Part shown: positions 1-8,161 of the stretch, piece after piece
How the letters are laid out: each line of letters begins with the position of its first letter
How positions within the stretch are numbered: the first letter of the stretch is position 1
DNA from: JAYPHU01 sp964611435
GTDB lineage: Bacteria; Pseudomonadota; Alphaproteobacteria; Rhodospirillales; UBA2165
Direction of reading: 5' to 3'
DNA: 64,000 nucleotides
NCBI GenBank assembly: GCA_964611435.1
Contig: CAZSXT010000021.1
Location: 1 to 64,000, forward strand
Program-made: the position numbers and the translations under genes
The notes under the pieces: generated by a model
Databases searched by the model: none
What the model saw: only the letters and a program-made list of their open reading frames with translations
What the model was told of the DNA's origin: nothing

Positions 1-70
1 CGATCAATGGTTCTTCAGCCTATTTCAGGCAATGACGCCTAAGGGGTGAAGGATTTTTAGGAGGAGTAAC

Positions 71-1210
71 ATGAAAAAAGTCCTATTTTCTACCACGGCT
101 CTTGCCGCCGCTAGTGTGCTGGCTCTCTCAGCCACTGACGTGCAAGCTGCCGGCCACACCGGTGGCAAAGCCAAGCCGCTTTCGATTAAGGTCGGCGGTT
201 TCATGACCGCGATGGTCGGTTTTTCCGAACAGAGCGGTTCTTTTGAATCCACCACCAACGCCACGTCTCGCGTTGGTTACGATTCTTTCAACCAGTGGAA
301 TGACTCGGAAATCTACTTCACCGGCACCACCAAGCTCGACAACGGCGTTTCCGCCAGCGTCACCATTCAGCTCGAAGCCGACCAGGCCAACAACGGCACG
401 CAGATCGATGAATCTTATCTGAAGCTGACCGGCGGTTTTGGTGACGTCCGCCTGGGTTCCACCAAGAAGGCTGGTTTTGTTTTGTCTCACGGCGCCCCGC
501 GCGTGGGTAACCTGCCCCTGACCAACAATGATACCAACAACTGGATCGTTAAGCCGGCCAACAACAACGCCATGAACTTTACAAATACCGGCGGTGCCGA
601 CAGTATGAGCGTTGTTTACATCTCGCCGAAGATTTCCGGGCTGCGCCTGGGCTTGACCTATGTTGCCTCTTCGGCAACCGCAAATACGCCGCCAGCCGTT
701 GGCGGTAATTCCGGTACGGACAATCAGATTTATGACGCGATCGTGTCTTACGAAGACAAGGTTGGCAGCATGGATCTCAAAGCCGACGTCGGGTACATGG
801 AGCAGCATGGTGCTGCCAATGACTCGTTCAGCTACTGGCGTGGTGGTATTGTCGTCGGCTTCGGTGCCGTTAGCGTCGGTGGTGCCTACAAGGCTCAGTC
901 TGACATCGACACCGGTAAGGGTGGCACGGCCAACAGTGACGAGTCTGAAGTTTATGAAATTGGTATTTCTTATGCTTCCGGCCCCTTCAAAGTGAGCGCC
1001 ACTTACTTGCACGGCGAACAGCCGCTTGCGTCCGCGACGCAGGGTGAAGACGAAGTCGATAAGTTCCAAATCGGTGGTCAGTACAACATGGGCCCGGGTG
1101 TTGATCTCCAGGGTTCCCTGACCTACGTCGACTGGAACGACGAAACCACGGCCGACGCCAACAACAACGATGGTTGGGCTGTCGTCGGTGGTGTGAAGGT
1201 CTCCTTCTAA
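71..1210 (+). CDS. Outer-membrane porin (gram-negative Porin_4 type)
   Basis: A 379-residue precursor with a clear Sec signal peptide (residues 1-26, ending VQA). The mature part alternates short polar and aromatic stretches as in 16-strand beta-barrel porins, is rich in Gly, Asn and Thr, and ends in Phe, the usual signal for the outer-membrane BAM machinery. It should form a trimeric channel for small hydrophilic solutes. A strong ribosome site (GGAGGAG) lies 5-11 bases before the ATG, and an intrinsic terminator follows, so the gene is probably monocistronic. The family is seen from overall pattern; substrate preference cannot be read from the sequence. Confidence 0.9.
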   Translation: MKKVLFSTTALAAASVLALSATDVQAAGHTGGKAKPLSIKVGGFMTAMVGFSEQSGSFESTTNATSRVGYDSFNQWNDSEIYFTGTTKLDNGVSASVTIQLEADQANNGTQIDESYLKLTGGFGDVRLGSTKKAGFVLSHGAPRVGNLPLTNNDTNNWIVKPANNNAMNFTNTGGADSMSVVYISPKISGLRLGLTYVASSATANTPPAVGGNSGTDNQIYDAIVSYEDKVGSMDLKADVGYMEQHGAANDSFSYWRGGIVVGFGAVSVGGAYKAQSDIDTGKGGTANSDESEVYEIGISYASGPFKVSATYLHGEQPLASATQGEDEVDKFQIGGQYNMGPGVDLQGSLTYVDWNDETTADANNNDGWAVVGGVKVSF

Positions 1211-1237
1211 TTTAGAAGACTTTCTATCGAACGGATT

Positions 1238-1266
1238 AGGGGGGCGGATTTTCCGCCCCCCTTTTT
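1238..1266 (+). terminator. Intrinsic terminator of the porin gene
   Basis: A GGGGGGCGGA / TCCGCCCCCC hairpin with a very short loop is followed by a run of T, 28 bases after the porin stop codon. Confidence 0.85.
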
Positions 1267-1297
1267 CATGAGTGAAAAGACTCTGTGCGTTAAAAGA

Positions 1298-2410
1298 TTA
1301 CGGCCGTTTTAAGTGACACAAGAGCCCGTTGATGTTGTTGCCCGAATCCGTCCGGGGAACAATCGGATTTAAACAGATAATGTCCAACCCGGTTTTCTCT
1401 GCCAACTCCCGGATATACGCCTTGCTATGGCCGTATCGTCCCGTGGACAGAAGCTGATAATCTCCGGTCTCACATTGTTCCAGGGTAAAAATAAATTGAC
1501 CGCTGGGTGTAAGCCGGCGGGCCACACCAGAAAACACGCCCGATAGGTCGCCCAAATAAACCAGGGCATCCCCGCTCACGACCAGTTCATAAGCCTCTCG
1601 GCCGTAAGAGGGATCGGTGAGAAATCCTTCCGCATCAAGGATATAGGTCTGATCAAACCGGTTCTTTTGTTCGGCGATCTGGATCATGTTTTCCGATAAA
1701 TCCACGCCATCCATTGCGCCCGTCCGTTGTTTGATCGCCTCGGCGATCAGCCCTGTGCCGCAGCCCAGATCCAGCACCGGATCGTAGAGGTGATCCGGTC
1801 GACCAGCGTCCTGGTCAAATGTGTCGAGATACGCCCGCACCTGTTCCGGCACCGAATAGCCGAGTTCATCAACCAGATCTTCCTCGAAAGTGGACGCATA
1901 ATCGTTGAAAAGATCGGCAACATAATCAGCGGGCGCTCTGGCCGTGGTCTCGCCGATCATGGCTGACATCAGGTGTCGGGCCATGCCGTGATCAGGATAA
2001 TGACGCAGGCACGCCCGGTAAGCCTGTTCTGCCAGTGCCACGTCGCCATTCATTTCCCGGGCGTAGCCGAGTTCCCAATAGGCAGCCGTCCGGTCCGGTT
2101 CAATCTCGAACGCGCGTTCGTATAGGGTAATGGATTCGGGGTATTCTTCCTGCACCCGCAACGTCGCGGCCAAACCGAACAGGCTATCGGCCGCTTCGGG
2201 TTCATGCCCGAGAGCGGCCCGGTAATGCCGTTGTGCCGCCCCATAATCGCAGGCGTCAAACCAGGCATCGGCCAGTTCGAAATGAGCGTCATAGGTGTCC
2301 GGTGCGTTGGCCGACGCGATCGTCAAAGTTTCGGCGGCAGACTCCAAATCATTATCGGCAATAGCTTCCTGCGCCCGCTTTAACTCTATCTCCCAAACGT
2401 CCTTGGGCAC
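1298..2410 (-). CDS. TPR-repeat SAM-dependent methyltransferase
   Basis: 370 residues. The N-terminal half (about 1-150) is tetratricopeptide repeats, with regular A-x-W/F-x-L/A-G patterns and motifs such as AYWELGYAREMNGDVALAEQ. The C-terminal half (about 190-370) is a class I methyltransferase with the SAM-binding loop LDLGCGTGLIAEA and a following acidic residue in GVDLSENM. TPR-methyltransferases of this build are common in alphaproteobacteria and are usually annotated only as methyltransferases; the substrate is unknown. It starts one base downstream of the ThiE-like stop, so the two are probably cotranscribed. Confidence 0.85.
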   Translation of the reverse strand: MPKDVWEIELKRAQEAIADNDLESAAETLTIASANAPDTYDAHFELADAWFDACDYGAAQRHYRAALGHEPEAADSLFGLAATLRVQEEYPESITLYERAFEIEPDRTAAYWELGYAREMNGDVALAEQAYRACLRHYPDHGMARHLMSAMIGETTARAPADYVADLFNDYASTFEEDLVDELGYSVPEQVRAYLDTFDQDAGRPDHLYDPVLDLGCGTGLIAEAIKQRTGAMDGVDLSENMIQIAEQKNRFDQTYILDAEGFLTDPSYGREAYELVVSGDALVYLGDLSGVFSGVARRLTPSGQFIFTLEQCETGDYQLLSTGRYGHSKAYIRELAEKTGLDIICLNPIVPRTDSGNNINGLLCHLKRP

Positions 2411-2411
2411 G

Positions 2412-3026
2412 TCAGGCGCCTCCGGCTTTCAAGATGCCGCTGATTCCGGCGAGCCCGGCACATCGGCTCCCAATCAATTTGCGGCCCGTATTTTCATCGA
2501 TGCCGCCGAGTGCGAACGCGGGGACGGCGCAGTCCCGGGTCCAGGCTGTGAACCGGGTGTGTCCGACCACCGCGCCGCCTGGATGGCTGCCGGTGGGAAA
2601 CACGGGGGCTAGAAATATGCCGTCCACGCCCATCCGGCAAGCCCGCCGAATGGCGACGGGACTATGGGCCGCGGCTGTGACAAAGCGCCCCGCCCGTCGC
2701 GCCAAGTAGATCGTCAATGCTGCGTGGGGAACGGCATGTTCCGCCAAGTGTACGCCGTCCGCGTCCATCTCGGCTCCCGTGTGTGCGTCGCCCGCAAAAA
2801 AGAAAGCCAGACCCAGGTTTCCGCACGCCCGGCGGACGCGTTTGCCCAGCGCCAGGCGGTCCGGTGCGCCATAGTGGCGAAACACGACGCCGGCGCCGGC
2901 GGGCAATTGATCGAGGCAGGGCGCGGGATCTGCTATGTGCGCCTCATCGGTAAAATAATAGAGGAACGGCAGGCGCGTTTCCGCTGCGTTCAAATTGAGC
3001 CGTTGTGCGATGTCTGGTACTTTCAC
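2412..3026 (-). CDS. Thiamine-phosphate synthase / TenI-like protein
   Basis: 204 residues of a TIM-barrel ThiE/TenI type. The phosphate-binding end is well preserved (GIFLAPVFPTGSHPGGAVVG and ALGGIDENT), and so is DGVHLAE. The N-terminal substrate loop, normally QLREK in ThiE, reads VVFRHYGAPDR, a form seen in a divergent alphaproteobacterial branch. It may therefore be a TenI-like enzyme or a second synthase and not the main ThiE. No other thiamine gene is nearby. It is followed directly by the TPR-methyltransferase and is divergent from the YggS gene. Confidence 0.7.
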   Translation of the reverse strand: MKVPDIAQRLNLNAAETRLPFLYYFTDEAHIADPAPCLDQLPAGAGVVFRHYGAPDRLALGKRVRRACGNLGLAFFFAGDAHTGAEMDADGVHLAEHAVPHAALTIYLARRAGRFVTAAAHSPVAIRRACRMGVDGIFLAPVFPTGSHPGGAVVGHTRFTAWTRDCAVPAFALGGIDENTGRKLIGSRCAGLAGISGILKAGGA

Positions 3027-3059
3027 GGTTCTTGGTACTCGAAATGATTGTTTGACCCG

Positions 3060-3910
3060 ATGCCCCTCTCATCCGAGCAAGTCGCAGAAAATCTCGCCCT
3101 TGTCCAGGAATCTATCTGCTCGGCCGCGCAAAAAGCCGGTCGCAGGCCAGAAGCCGTCCGGCTCGTTGCGGTGTCCAAAACCCATCCGCCGGAAACCATC
3201 GAGGCGGCGCTCCACACGGGTCATCGGTTGTTTGGGGAAAATCGGGTGCAGGAAGCNNNNNNNNNNNNNNNNNNNNNNNNNNNNNNNNNNNNNNNNNNNN
3301 NNNNNNNNNNNNNNNNNNNNNNNNNNNNNNNNNNNNNNNNNNNNNNNNNNNNNNNNAGGCGGCGCTCCACACGGGTCATCGGTTGTTTGGGGAAAATCGG
3401 GTGCAGGAAGCCCAGGCAAAATGGCCCGCCTTAAAAGCGGATTATCCCGATACCCGGCTCCATTTGATTGGCCCGTTGCAATCAAATAAGGCCCGGGCGG
3501 CGGTCGATCTGTTCGATGTGATTGAAACGGTGGACCGGCCAAAGCTGGCCCGCGCCTTGGCCCGCCACATGGACGAAGCGGATCGCCGACCTGATATTTT
3601 CATCCAGATAAATACCGGTGACGAACCGCAAAAGGCGGGGGTCTCTCCGGCGGAAGCGGATGCGTTGATTGCTTTGGCGCGAGATGATCTGCGATTACCA
3701 GTGACGGGGCTGATGTGCATCCCGCCCCAGGATGAAGAGCCATCGCTTCACTTTGCTTTTCTTCGGGAGATTGCCGGCCGGCATGGTTTGACGGAACTTA
3801 GCATGGGGATGAGTGCGGACTATGAAGTTGCCATCCCATTCGGCGCCACTTTCGTCCGGGTGGGGACGGCGATATTCGGCACACGGCAATCTTTTCAAGC
3901 CGCAGAATAA
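3060..3910 (+). CDS. YggS/PROSC-family PLP-homeostasis protein, split by a false scaffold gap
   Basis: The protein binds pyridoxal phosphate and helps control free PLP and amino-acid pools. The conserved PLP lysine region VAVSKTHPPE and the motifs FGENRVQEA, LIGPLQSNK and LSMGMSADYEVAI are all present. The gene is interrupted by 100 N. The 55 bases before the gap (3202-3256) are repeated exactly after it (3357-3411). Removing the N run and one copy (155 bases) joins the two halves in frame through an Ala codon and gives an intact protein of about 231 residues, the normal family length. The apparent frameshift is therefore an assembly artefact. ATG at 3060 is preferred over the upstream TTG at 3048. 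Confidence 0.9.
3202..3411. other. Scaffold gap (100 N) bounded by an artificial 55-bp duplication
   Basis: N occupies 3257-3356. Bases 3202-3256 and 3357-3411 are identical over 55 bases. A second gap at 62.2 kb has the same gap size and overlap length. This is what results when two contigs sharing a 55-base overlap are padded and not merged. Confidence 0.95.
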
Positions 3911-3917
3911 AACCGGC

Positions 3918-4430
3918 TTATTCGGCGGCAATTTCTATCCGCCCGTTTGGCGGCAGCCCGGCGAGTATTTCCAAAAGGTCGGCGCGGGCAAAGGCGATGC
4001 AGCCTTCGGTCCCCGCAAAATCAGGCTTGGCAATATGGATAAAAATCGCACTACCGCGTCCGGCGACCACCGGATCATCATTGTAGCCGATCTCCACAAT
4101 CAGGTCGTAAAGACCATCGTCGCGCCATAGCTTTTCGTGCCGGGCCGGGTGGGGCAGGATGATCAGACGATTATAGTCAGCGGAGGCCGGGTCGTCGCAC
4201 CATCCCAGTCCCGGTGTCAGCGGCATGACCGGCAGGCTGGTCACCGGCGGTTCAAGTCGGTCGGGCCAGTAGAACACCCGTCTCAAGGGGAAGGTCCCGA
4301 TAGGGGTGGCGCCATCTCCCTCCCGCTTGGCCGCCGAAACGCCCCCGGCTCCCAGCGCGCAGCGAAACTGTTTGTCGCGCCAGCTCGCGTGGCCAGAGGG
4401 CCGGATGATCAAAACGGACTCCGAGGTCAT
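3918..4430 (-). CDS. L,D-transpeptidase family protein (YkuD fold)
   Basis: 170 residues. The C-terminal part has the YkuD catalytic signature in the variant HIAKPDFAGTEGCIAF, with the histidine and the nucleophilic cysteine in GTEGC. A conserved region GDGATPIGTFPLR lies near residues 40-50. Members cross-link peptidoglycan or attach proteins to it. No signal peptide is visible at the N-terminus, so the short form may be cytoplasmic or use another export route. It is convergent with the YggS gene, 7 bases away. The family call is firm; the physiological substrate is not known. Confidence 0.8.
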   Translation of the reverse strand: MTSESVLIIRPSGHASWRDKQFRCALGAGGVSAAKREGDGATPIGTFPLRRVFYWPDRLEPPVTSLPVMPLTPGLGWCDDPASADYNRLIILPHPARHEKLWRDDGLYDLIVEIGYNDDPVVAGRGSAIFIHIAKPDFAGTEGCIAFARADLLEILAGLPPNGRIEIAAE

Positions 4431-4477
4431 GCCCCTAGTATAGGCCGCGGCCCACCGGGGGGAAACGGCTCAGCTGA

Positions 4478-5464
4478 TTAGCGGACGACGGACAGCGCTG
4501 GTTGTGCTGCGCCAATCCCCAGCTTTGCCGAAGCCTGGTATTTGTCCAGGGCGTTCAGCATAGAATCCATGACCCAGTTCTTTTTCGCAGCTTCCATTGT
4601 GGTCTGCATTTGGGTCAGCTTTTCTTCGGCGCGGATGGCCGCGTCAGGTTTTTTCAGGAAGGCCGCAGCGGCCTCAGGAGTTTGGAAGTCTTTCGCTTGT
4701 AGTTTCATTGAGCCCTTCTCCACCAAATTTTCGGTTTTTTGTTTTTGAATTTCAGATGCCGCCGGCACATTGTTCCTGGCCGCGGTTTCTTCCAAGGTGA
4801 CTGTGGTTTTATTGATTTCACCCAGCATGCCGAGGTCAGGGGCGGCCATCGCCTTGTAGGCCGCCGCGGCCTGTTGTTGCTGATAGACAGCGCTGTCCTT
4901 GGCGACCGGGATATGCGTCATGCCGGCGGCATAGGGTTCTTTGATTCTCACCTGGCTGTTGAAGGCGTTGTAAGCGCGTTCGTCATCCAGTTTGAGCGGT
5001 GTTTCATTGACCGCCAAAGGCGTCAGGCCGTCGGCCTGCACGGTTTCGATTTGCGGCGCCGTTTGAGGCGCCTCGGGTCGGCCGACATTGCCAGTGAAGA
5101 ATGCCACGGCATGGTCGGAGATATCCCTGCCGGTGTTGTGTTGGACCGCCACATCGACGCCGGCCAGGGCGGCGCCAAAAGGACCGCCAAAAACAGTTCC
5201 GCCGGCGATCTTGGAGCCCGGATCGATTTGATCGCCGGTGAGCGAACGGTAGATTGTGTTGACCACCGGGATATGTTGGAGCGGATTTACGATATCCAGG
5301 AAATCAAAAAAGGTGAAACCGTCCTTGCCGAACAGCTTGAATTCCTTGTCCTGAACAATGGGAGATTGCTTGTCGTCGTCTTCCACGGCATGACCGTGCG
5401 CCGGCGCGGCCGGTGGGGGCGCCAAGGCGATCTGCTCGGCGGGGGCGCCGATTGCTGTAACCAT
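4478..5464 (-). CDS. Unrecognised conserved-looking protein
   Basis: 328 residues from the ATG at 5464, which is preceded by a GGGAAG ribosome site; an in-frame start 54 bases upstream adds an implausible leader. I do not recognise an enzymatic domain. Residues about 40-130 form a compact block with GFTFFDFLDIVNPLQHIPVV, TIYRSLTGDQI, and a Gly/Ala-rich stretch AGGTVFGGPFGAALAGVDVA that looks membrane-associated or glycine-zipper-like. The remainder is low-complexity, rich in Ala, Gln, Lys and Pro, probably disordered or coiled. I have the impression that similar proteins occur in Rhodospirillales, but this cannot be checked here. It is transcribed away from the response-regulator gene. Confidence 0.6.
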   Translation of the reverse strand: MVTAIGAPAEQIALAPPPAAPAHGHAVEDDDKQSPIVQDKEFKLFGKDGFTFFDFLDIVNPLQHIPVVNTIYRSLTGDQIDPGSKIAGGTVFGGPFGAALAGVDVAVQHNTGRDISDHAVAFFTGNVGRPEAPQTAPQIETVQADGLTPLAVNETPLKLDDERAYNAFNSQVRIKEPYAAGMTHIPVAKDSAVYQQQQAAAAYKAMAAPDLGMLGEINKTTVTLEETAARNNVPAASEIQKQKTENLVEKGSMKLQAKDFQTPEAAAAFLKKPDAAIRAEEKLTQMQTTMEAAKKNWVMDSMLNALDKYQASAKLGIGAAQPALSVVR

Positions 5465-5725
5465 TGTCTTCTTCCCGTTCAAATTATTTTGAACAGATAG
5501 AAGCAAAACCGATGCCACAGATTATTGAATGATTTCAATATATTAAGTCGCAGAATTCCGGGCGAAATTGCACAGATGGTAATTTTTACCGGGTTAAAAA
5601 GTCCAAATTTGCCCAGCCGCGCAGGTGCCTGTGTTCGCTGTCACTTTCTTTCAGGCAGATTAGATGGTAGACGAAAAATCAAGAACCGGTTGTCGCCGGG
5701 CAAGCCAATGAGGAGACAACTATAG
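5465..5725. other. Divergent intergenic region
   Basis: 261 bases separate the unrecognised protein from the response regulator. It must hold both promoters. I see no strong hairpin, operator or RNA gene; the only notable point is an AT-rich patch at about 5515-5550. Confidence 0.5.
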
Positions 5726-6415
5726 ATGACATCAGGTAGGCGCGTTCTTGTTGTGGACGACGATCCCGACCTTTGCCAGATGCTGGCCGAGCAATTGCAG
5801 ATCCATGAAGAGTTTGTCACGGAGACCGCTGAATCGGGCGCCGAGGCGATCGACCGCACGAAAGAGCAGTATTTTGACATAATACTGTTGGATGTGGGTC
5901 TGCCGGACATGGATGGCCGTGAAGTTTGCCGGGTGATGCGCCGGAACGGCGTAAAATCCCCGATTATTATGTTGACCGGTGCGGATACGGATGCGGACAC
6001 CATTCTTGGTCTGGACGCCGGGGCGAACGACTATGTCACCAAACCCTTCAAGGTCGGGGTGCTGATGGCGCGGCTGCGGGCGCATGTGCGAGAGCACGAG
6101 CAGAGTGAATATGCCGTTTTCACGATTGGACTTTATACGTTCCGCCCGGCGGCAAAGCTCATGCTGGACAATGAAACCAATAAGAAAGTGCGGCTGACCG
6201 ACAAGGAAACAGCGATTGTTAAATTCCTGTACCTGGCCGGTGAGAGGGTTGTCGGTCGCGACGTGCTGCTTGACGAGGTGTGGGGATATAATGCCAGCGT
6301 TACGACGCATACGCTGGAGACCCATGTCTACCGCCTGCGTCAAAAGATCGAGCGGGACCCGTCAAATGCGGTTCTATTGGTGACCGAACCCAACGGTTAT
6401 CGCTTGGTTCCTTGA
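5726..6415 (+). CDS. OmpR/PhoB-family response regulator (orphan)
   Basis: 229 residues. The N-terminal receiver (1-120) has the acidic pocket DDD at 11-13, the phospho-acceptor Asp56 in LLDVGLPD, Thr84 and Lys106 (TKPFK). The C-terminal winged-helix DNA-binding domain (about 130-229) has LTDKETAIVKFL and VTTHTLETHVYRLRQKIE. No histidine kinase gene adjoins it, so the partner is encoded elsewhere. It is convergent with the exonuclease III gene, 9 bases apart. The target genes are unknown. Confidence 0.9.
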   Translation: MTSGRRVLVVDDDPDLCQMLAEQLQIHEEFVTETAESGAEAIDRTKEQYFDIILLDVGLPDMDGREVCRVMRRNGVKSPIIMLTGADTDADTILGLDAGANDYVTKPFKVGVLMARLRAHVREHEQSEYAVFTIGLYTFRPAAKLMLDNETNKKVRLTDKETAIVKFLYLAGERVVGRDVLLDEVWGYNASVTTHTLETHVYRLRQKIERDPSNAVLLVTEPNGYRLVP

Positions 6416-6424
6416 ATTTTCCAA

Positions 6425-7216
6425 CTAGATGTTCAAATCAACGGCCACCGGAGCGTGATCGGAGGCCTGGGTCCATCCCCGCGCCTCCTTCAGCACCTGG
6501 GCGTTCGTTACCACGTGTTCCAAGGGCGGTGTGATCCAAATATGGTCCAGCCGCCGGCCCTTATCCGCCGCCGCCCAGTCTTTGGCCCGATAGCTCCACC
6601 AGCTGTACAAAATCTCCTCCGGCGGGACGATACGGCGTACGGCATCCACCCAAGGCCCAGATTTCTGCAGTTTTTCCAGCAGATCCACCTCAACCGGCGT
6701 ATGAGACACGACTTTTAAAAGCTGTTTGTGAGACCAGACATCGGTTTCCAGGGGGGCGATGTTCAAATCTCCCACCAAAATTCGTTTCGCCTCCGAATCT
6801 TGCCGTCCCTTTCCCCAGCGGGTCGCGGCGCGGAGAAATTTAAGTTTGTGATCGAACTTGGCATTTTGCGCCGGGTCGGGAATATCGCCGCCGGCAGGGA
6901 CATAAAAATTGTGCAGCTCTACATTGCCGGGGAGCACTGCGGAAACGTGTCTGGCGTCGGTTTTGCCACACCAGTTGCGGCTCTCTATGCTTTCGAGGGG
7001 TAGTTTTGACAGAATGGCGACACCGTTATACGCCTTCATCCCCTTGATGGCTTGATGTGGATAGCCGAGGTCAGCAATAGCGTCTGCCGGAAACAGTTCA
7101 TCCGTCACCTTGGTTTCCTGCAGACAAATAACATCTGGCTCCAGGGTTTTGGCCAACTTGCCGAGAAGATCGATCCTCAATCGGACGCTGTTGATATTCC
7201 AGGTGACGATGCGCAT
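6425..7216 (-). CDS. xth: Exodeoxyribonuclease III
   Basis: 263 residues starting MRIVTWNINSVR, the canonical N-terminus; an upstream in-frame start adds 14 unrelated residues. Motifs of the AP-endonuclease/exonuclease fold are LQETKV (metal-binding Glu), YVPAGGD, GDLNIAPLETDVW (active-site Asp and Asn) and SDHAPVAVDL (catalytic His). The enzyme cuts abasic sites in base-excision repair and degrades duplex DNA 3' to 5'. The gene is preceded by a terminator that isolates it from the LolA-like gene. Confidence 0.93.
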   Translation of the reverse strand: MRIVTWNINSVRLRIDLLGKLAKTLEPDVICLQETKVTDELFPADAIADLGYPHQAIKGMKAYNGVAILSKLPLESIESRNWCGKTDARHVSAVLPGNVELHNFYVPAGGDIPDPAQNAKFDHKLKFLRAATRWGKGRQDSEAKRILVGDLNIAPLETDVWSHKQLLKVVSHTPVEVDLLEKLQKSGPWVDAVRRIVPPEEILYSWWSYRAKDWAAADKGRRLDHIWITPPLEHVVTNAQVLKEARGWTQASDHAPVAVDLNI

Positions 7217-7255
7217 GCGGGCTTTATCCGGCGTGGACAGGCGAATATCAAGCCA

Positions 7256-7293
7256 CAAAAAAGCGCCCGGTCAGGGGGTGCCGGGCGCTTTTA
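7256..7293 (-). terminator. Intrinsic terminator between the LolA-like gene and xth
   Basis: A perfect stem AAAGCGCCCGG / CCGGGCGCTTT surrounds a 10-base loop (7271-7280). A run of A on the + strand gives a U-tract on the minus transcript; a shorter T run on the other side could allow some bidirectional use. Confidence 0.8.
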
Positions 7294-7447
7294 TATAATT
7301 GGAAAGCGAAATAACCGGGGGAGTTGATTTCGCACACCCATTCCATTGCGGAACAGGTTTTCCATTACCTCTATAATTGGGCAGCTCAACCGGGTTAATC
7401 AATGAGCTAAACGCATGTCAGGCATGCATAATATGCATATGCCATCT
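7294..7447. other. Short intergenic region with ATGCAT repeats
   Basis: About 150 bases 3' of the LolA-like gene. Near 7423-7438 there are two ATGCAT units separated by AAT. The LolA stop is at 7448, so this is 3' untranslated sequence and the probable promoter region of xth lies nearer 7217-7256. Confidence 0.4.
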
Positions 7448-8086
7448 CTAAAATTCTTTCTTCAGGCTTTCTTCCCGGAAAATAAACAGCTCCTTATCCA
7501 GGGTAATGTCGGTTTCGATCCCGGAGAGGGTCACATCTGTTGCGATATTCCGGGCGTCCACCACCGTCCACTTGCGAAGCGCGAACGGCGCCCGGCTAAA
7601 GGCCAAGGTAATGGAGCCTTTCTCCGGTTCATCCGTATCCTTGAGGGTGACGCGAAGAACCCCAGGAGTCCGGCTGATTCGAGTCACGGTAATGTCGCCT
7701 GACAGCTTAACTTCGTCCTGCACCAGCACGCCGATGGGTGTTGAGCCGAGGAGAATATGGGTAATTTGCTTTAGGTCTTTGTCCACATAGATGAGAAAAA
7801 TACCGTCAGCAACCATGAGGATCGGCGTCGGCGGGTCGTATTCAAATCGGAGCCTGCCCGGCCGGGATAAATAAATCTTTCCCGACGCCACGCTGCCGTT
7901 TGACGCCGCCTGAAGAAATCTCCCGCGCAACGTTTTGAGGGAATGAAAATACTGCCGCACCTGCTCCAAGTCCGCTTTGTCCTGCGCCGACAGTTTCGCC
8001 GGAACGGCATTTTCCGCGCCGGCCTGGCCGGTGCTTATCAGCAGCGTTACCAAAAAGGCCGCCAGGAAAGAGGTGAGCTTGGACAT
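7448..8086 (-). CDS. LolA-like outer-membrane lipoprotein carrier
   Basis: 212 residues from the second in-frame ATG, which gives a proper signal peptide (MSKLTSFLAAFLVTLLISTG). The mature protein has the LolA pattern: an early F-x-S/SLKTLRGRFLQ segment, GKIYLSRPGRLRFEYDPPTP and LLGSTPIGVL. LolA shuttles lipoproteins from LolCDE across the periplasm to the outer membrane. Its place directly downstream of ftsK is the common bacterial arrangement and supports the call. Sequence similarity to the enterobacterial protein is only moderate. Confidence 0.8.
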   Translation of the reverse strand: MSKLTSFLAAFLVTLLISTGQAGAENAVPAKLSAQDKADLEQVRQYFHSLKTLRGRFLQAASNGSVASGKIYLSRPGRLRFEYDPPTPILMVADGIFLIYVDKDLKQITHILLGSTPIGVLVQDEVKLSGDITVTRISRTPGVLRVTLKDTDEPEKGSITLAFSRAPFALRKWTVVDARNIATDVTLSGIETDITLDKELFIFREESLKKEF

Positions 8087-8161
8087 CAAGTTTCGGTTCA
8101 AGACTATGGAGGCCGCACTGTCGCTCATTCGGCACGACCGTTCAAGCGCGTCTCGCTTGCT

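Noticed and set aside
128..1069. Long antisense frame across the porin gene
   Set aside because: Its composition is that of a shadow frame and it has no start context; the porin with signal peptide and terminal Phe explains the sequence.
3202..3411. Direct repeat of 55 bp as a possible duplication, attachment site or CRISPR-like unit
   Set aside because: It flanks exactly 100 N and the same thing happens at 62.2 kb. Merging restores an intact gene, so it is an assembly artefact.
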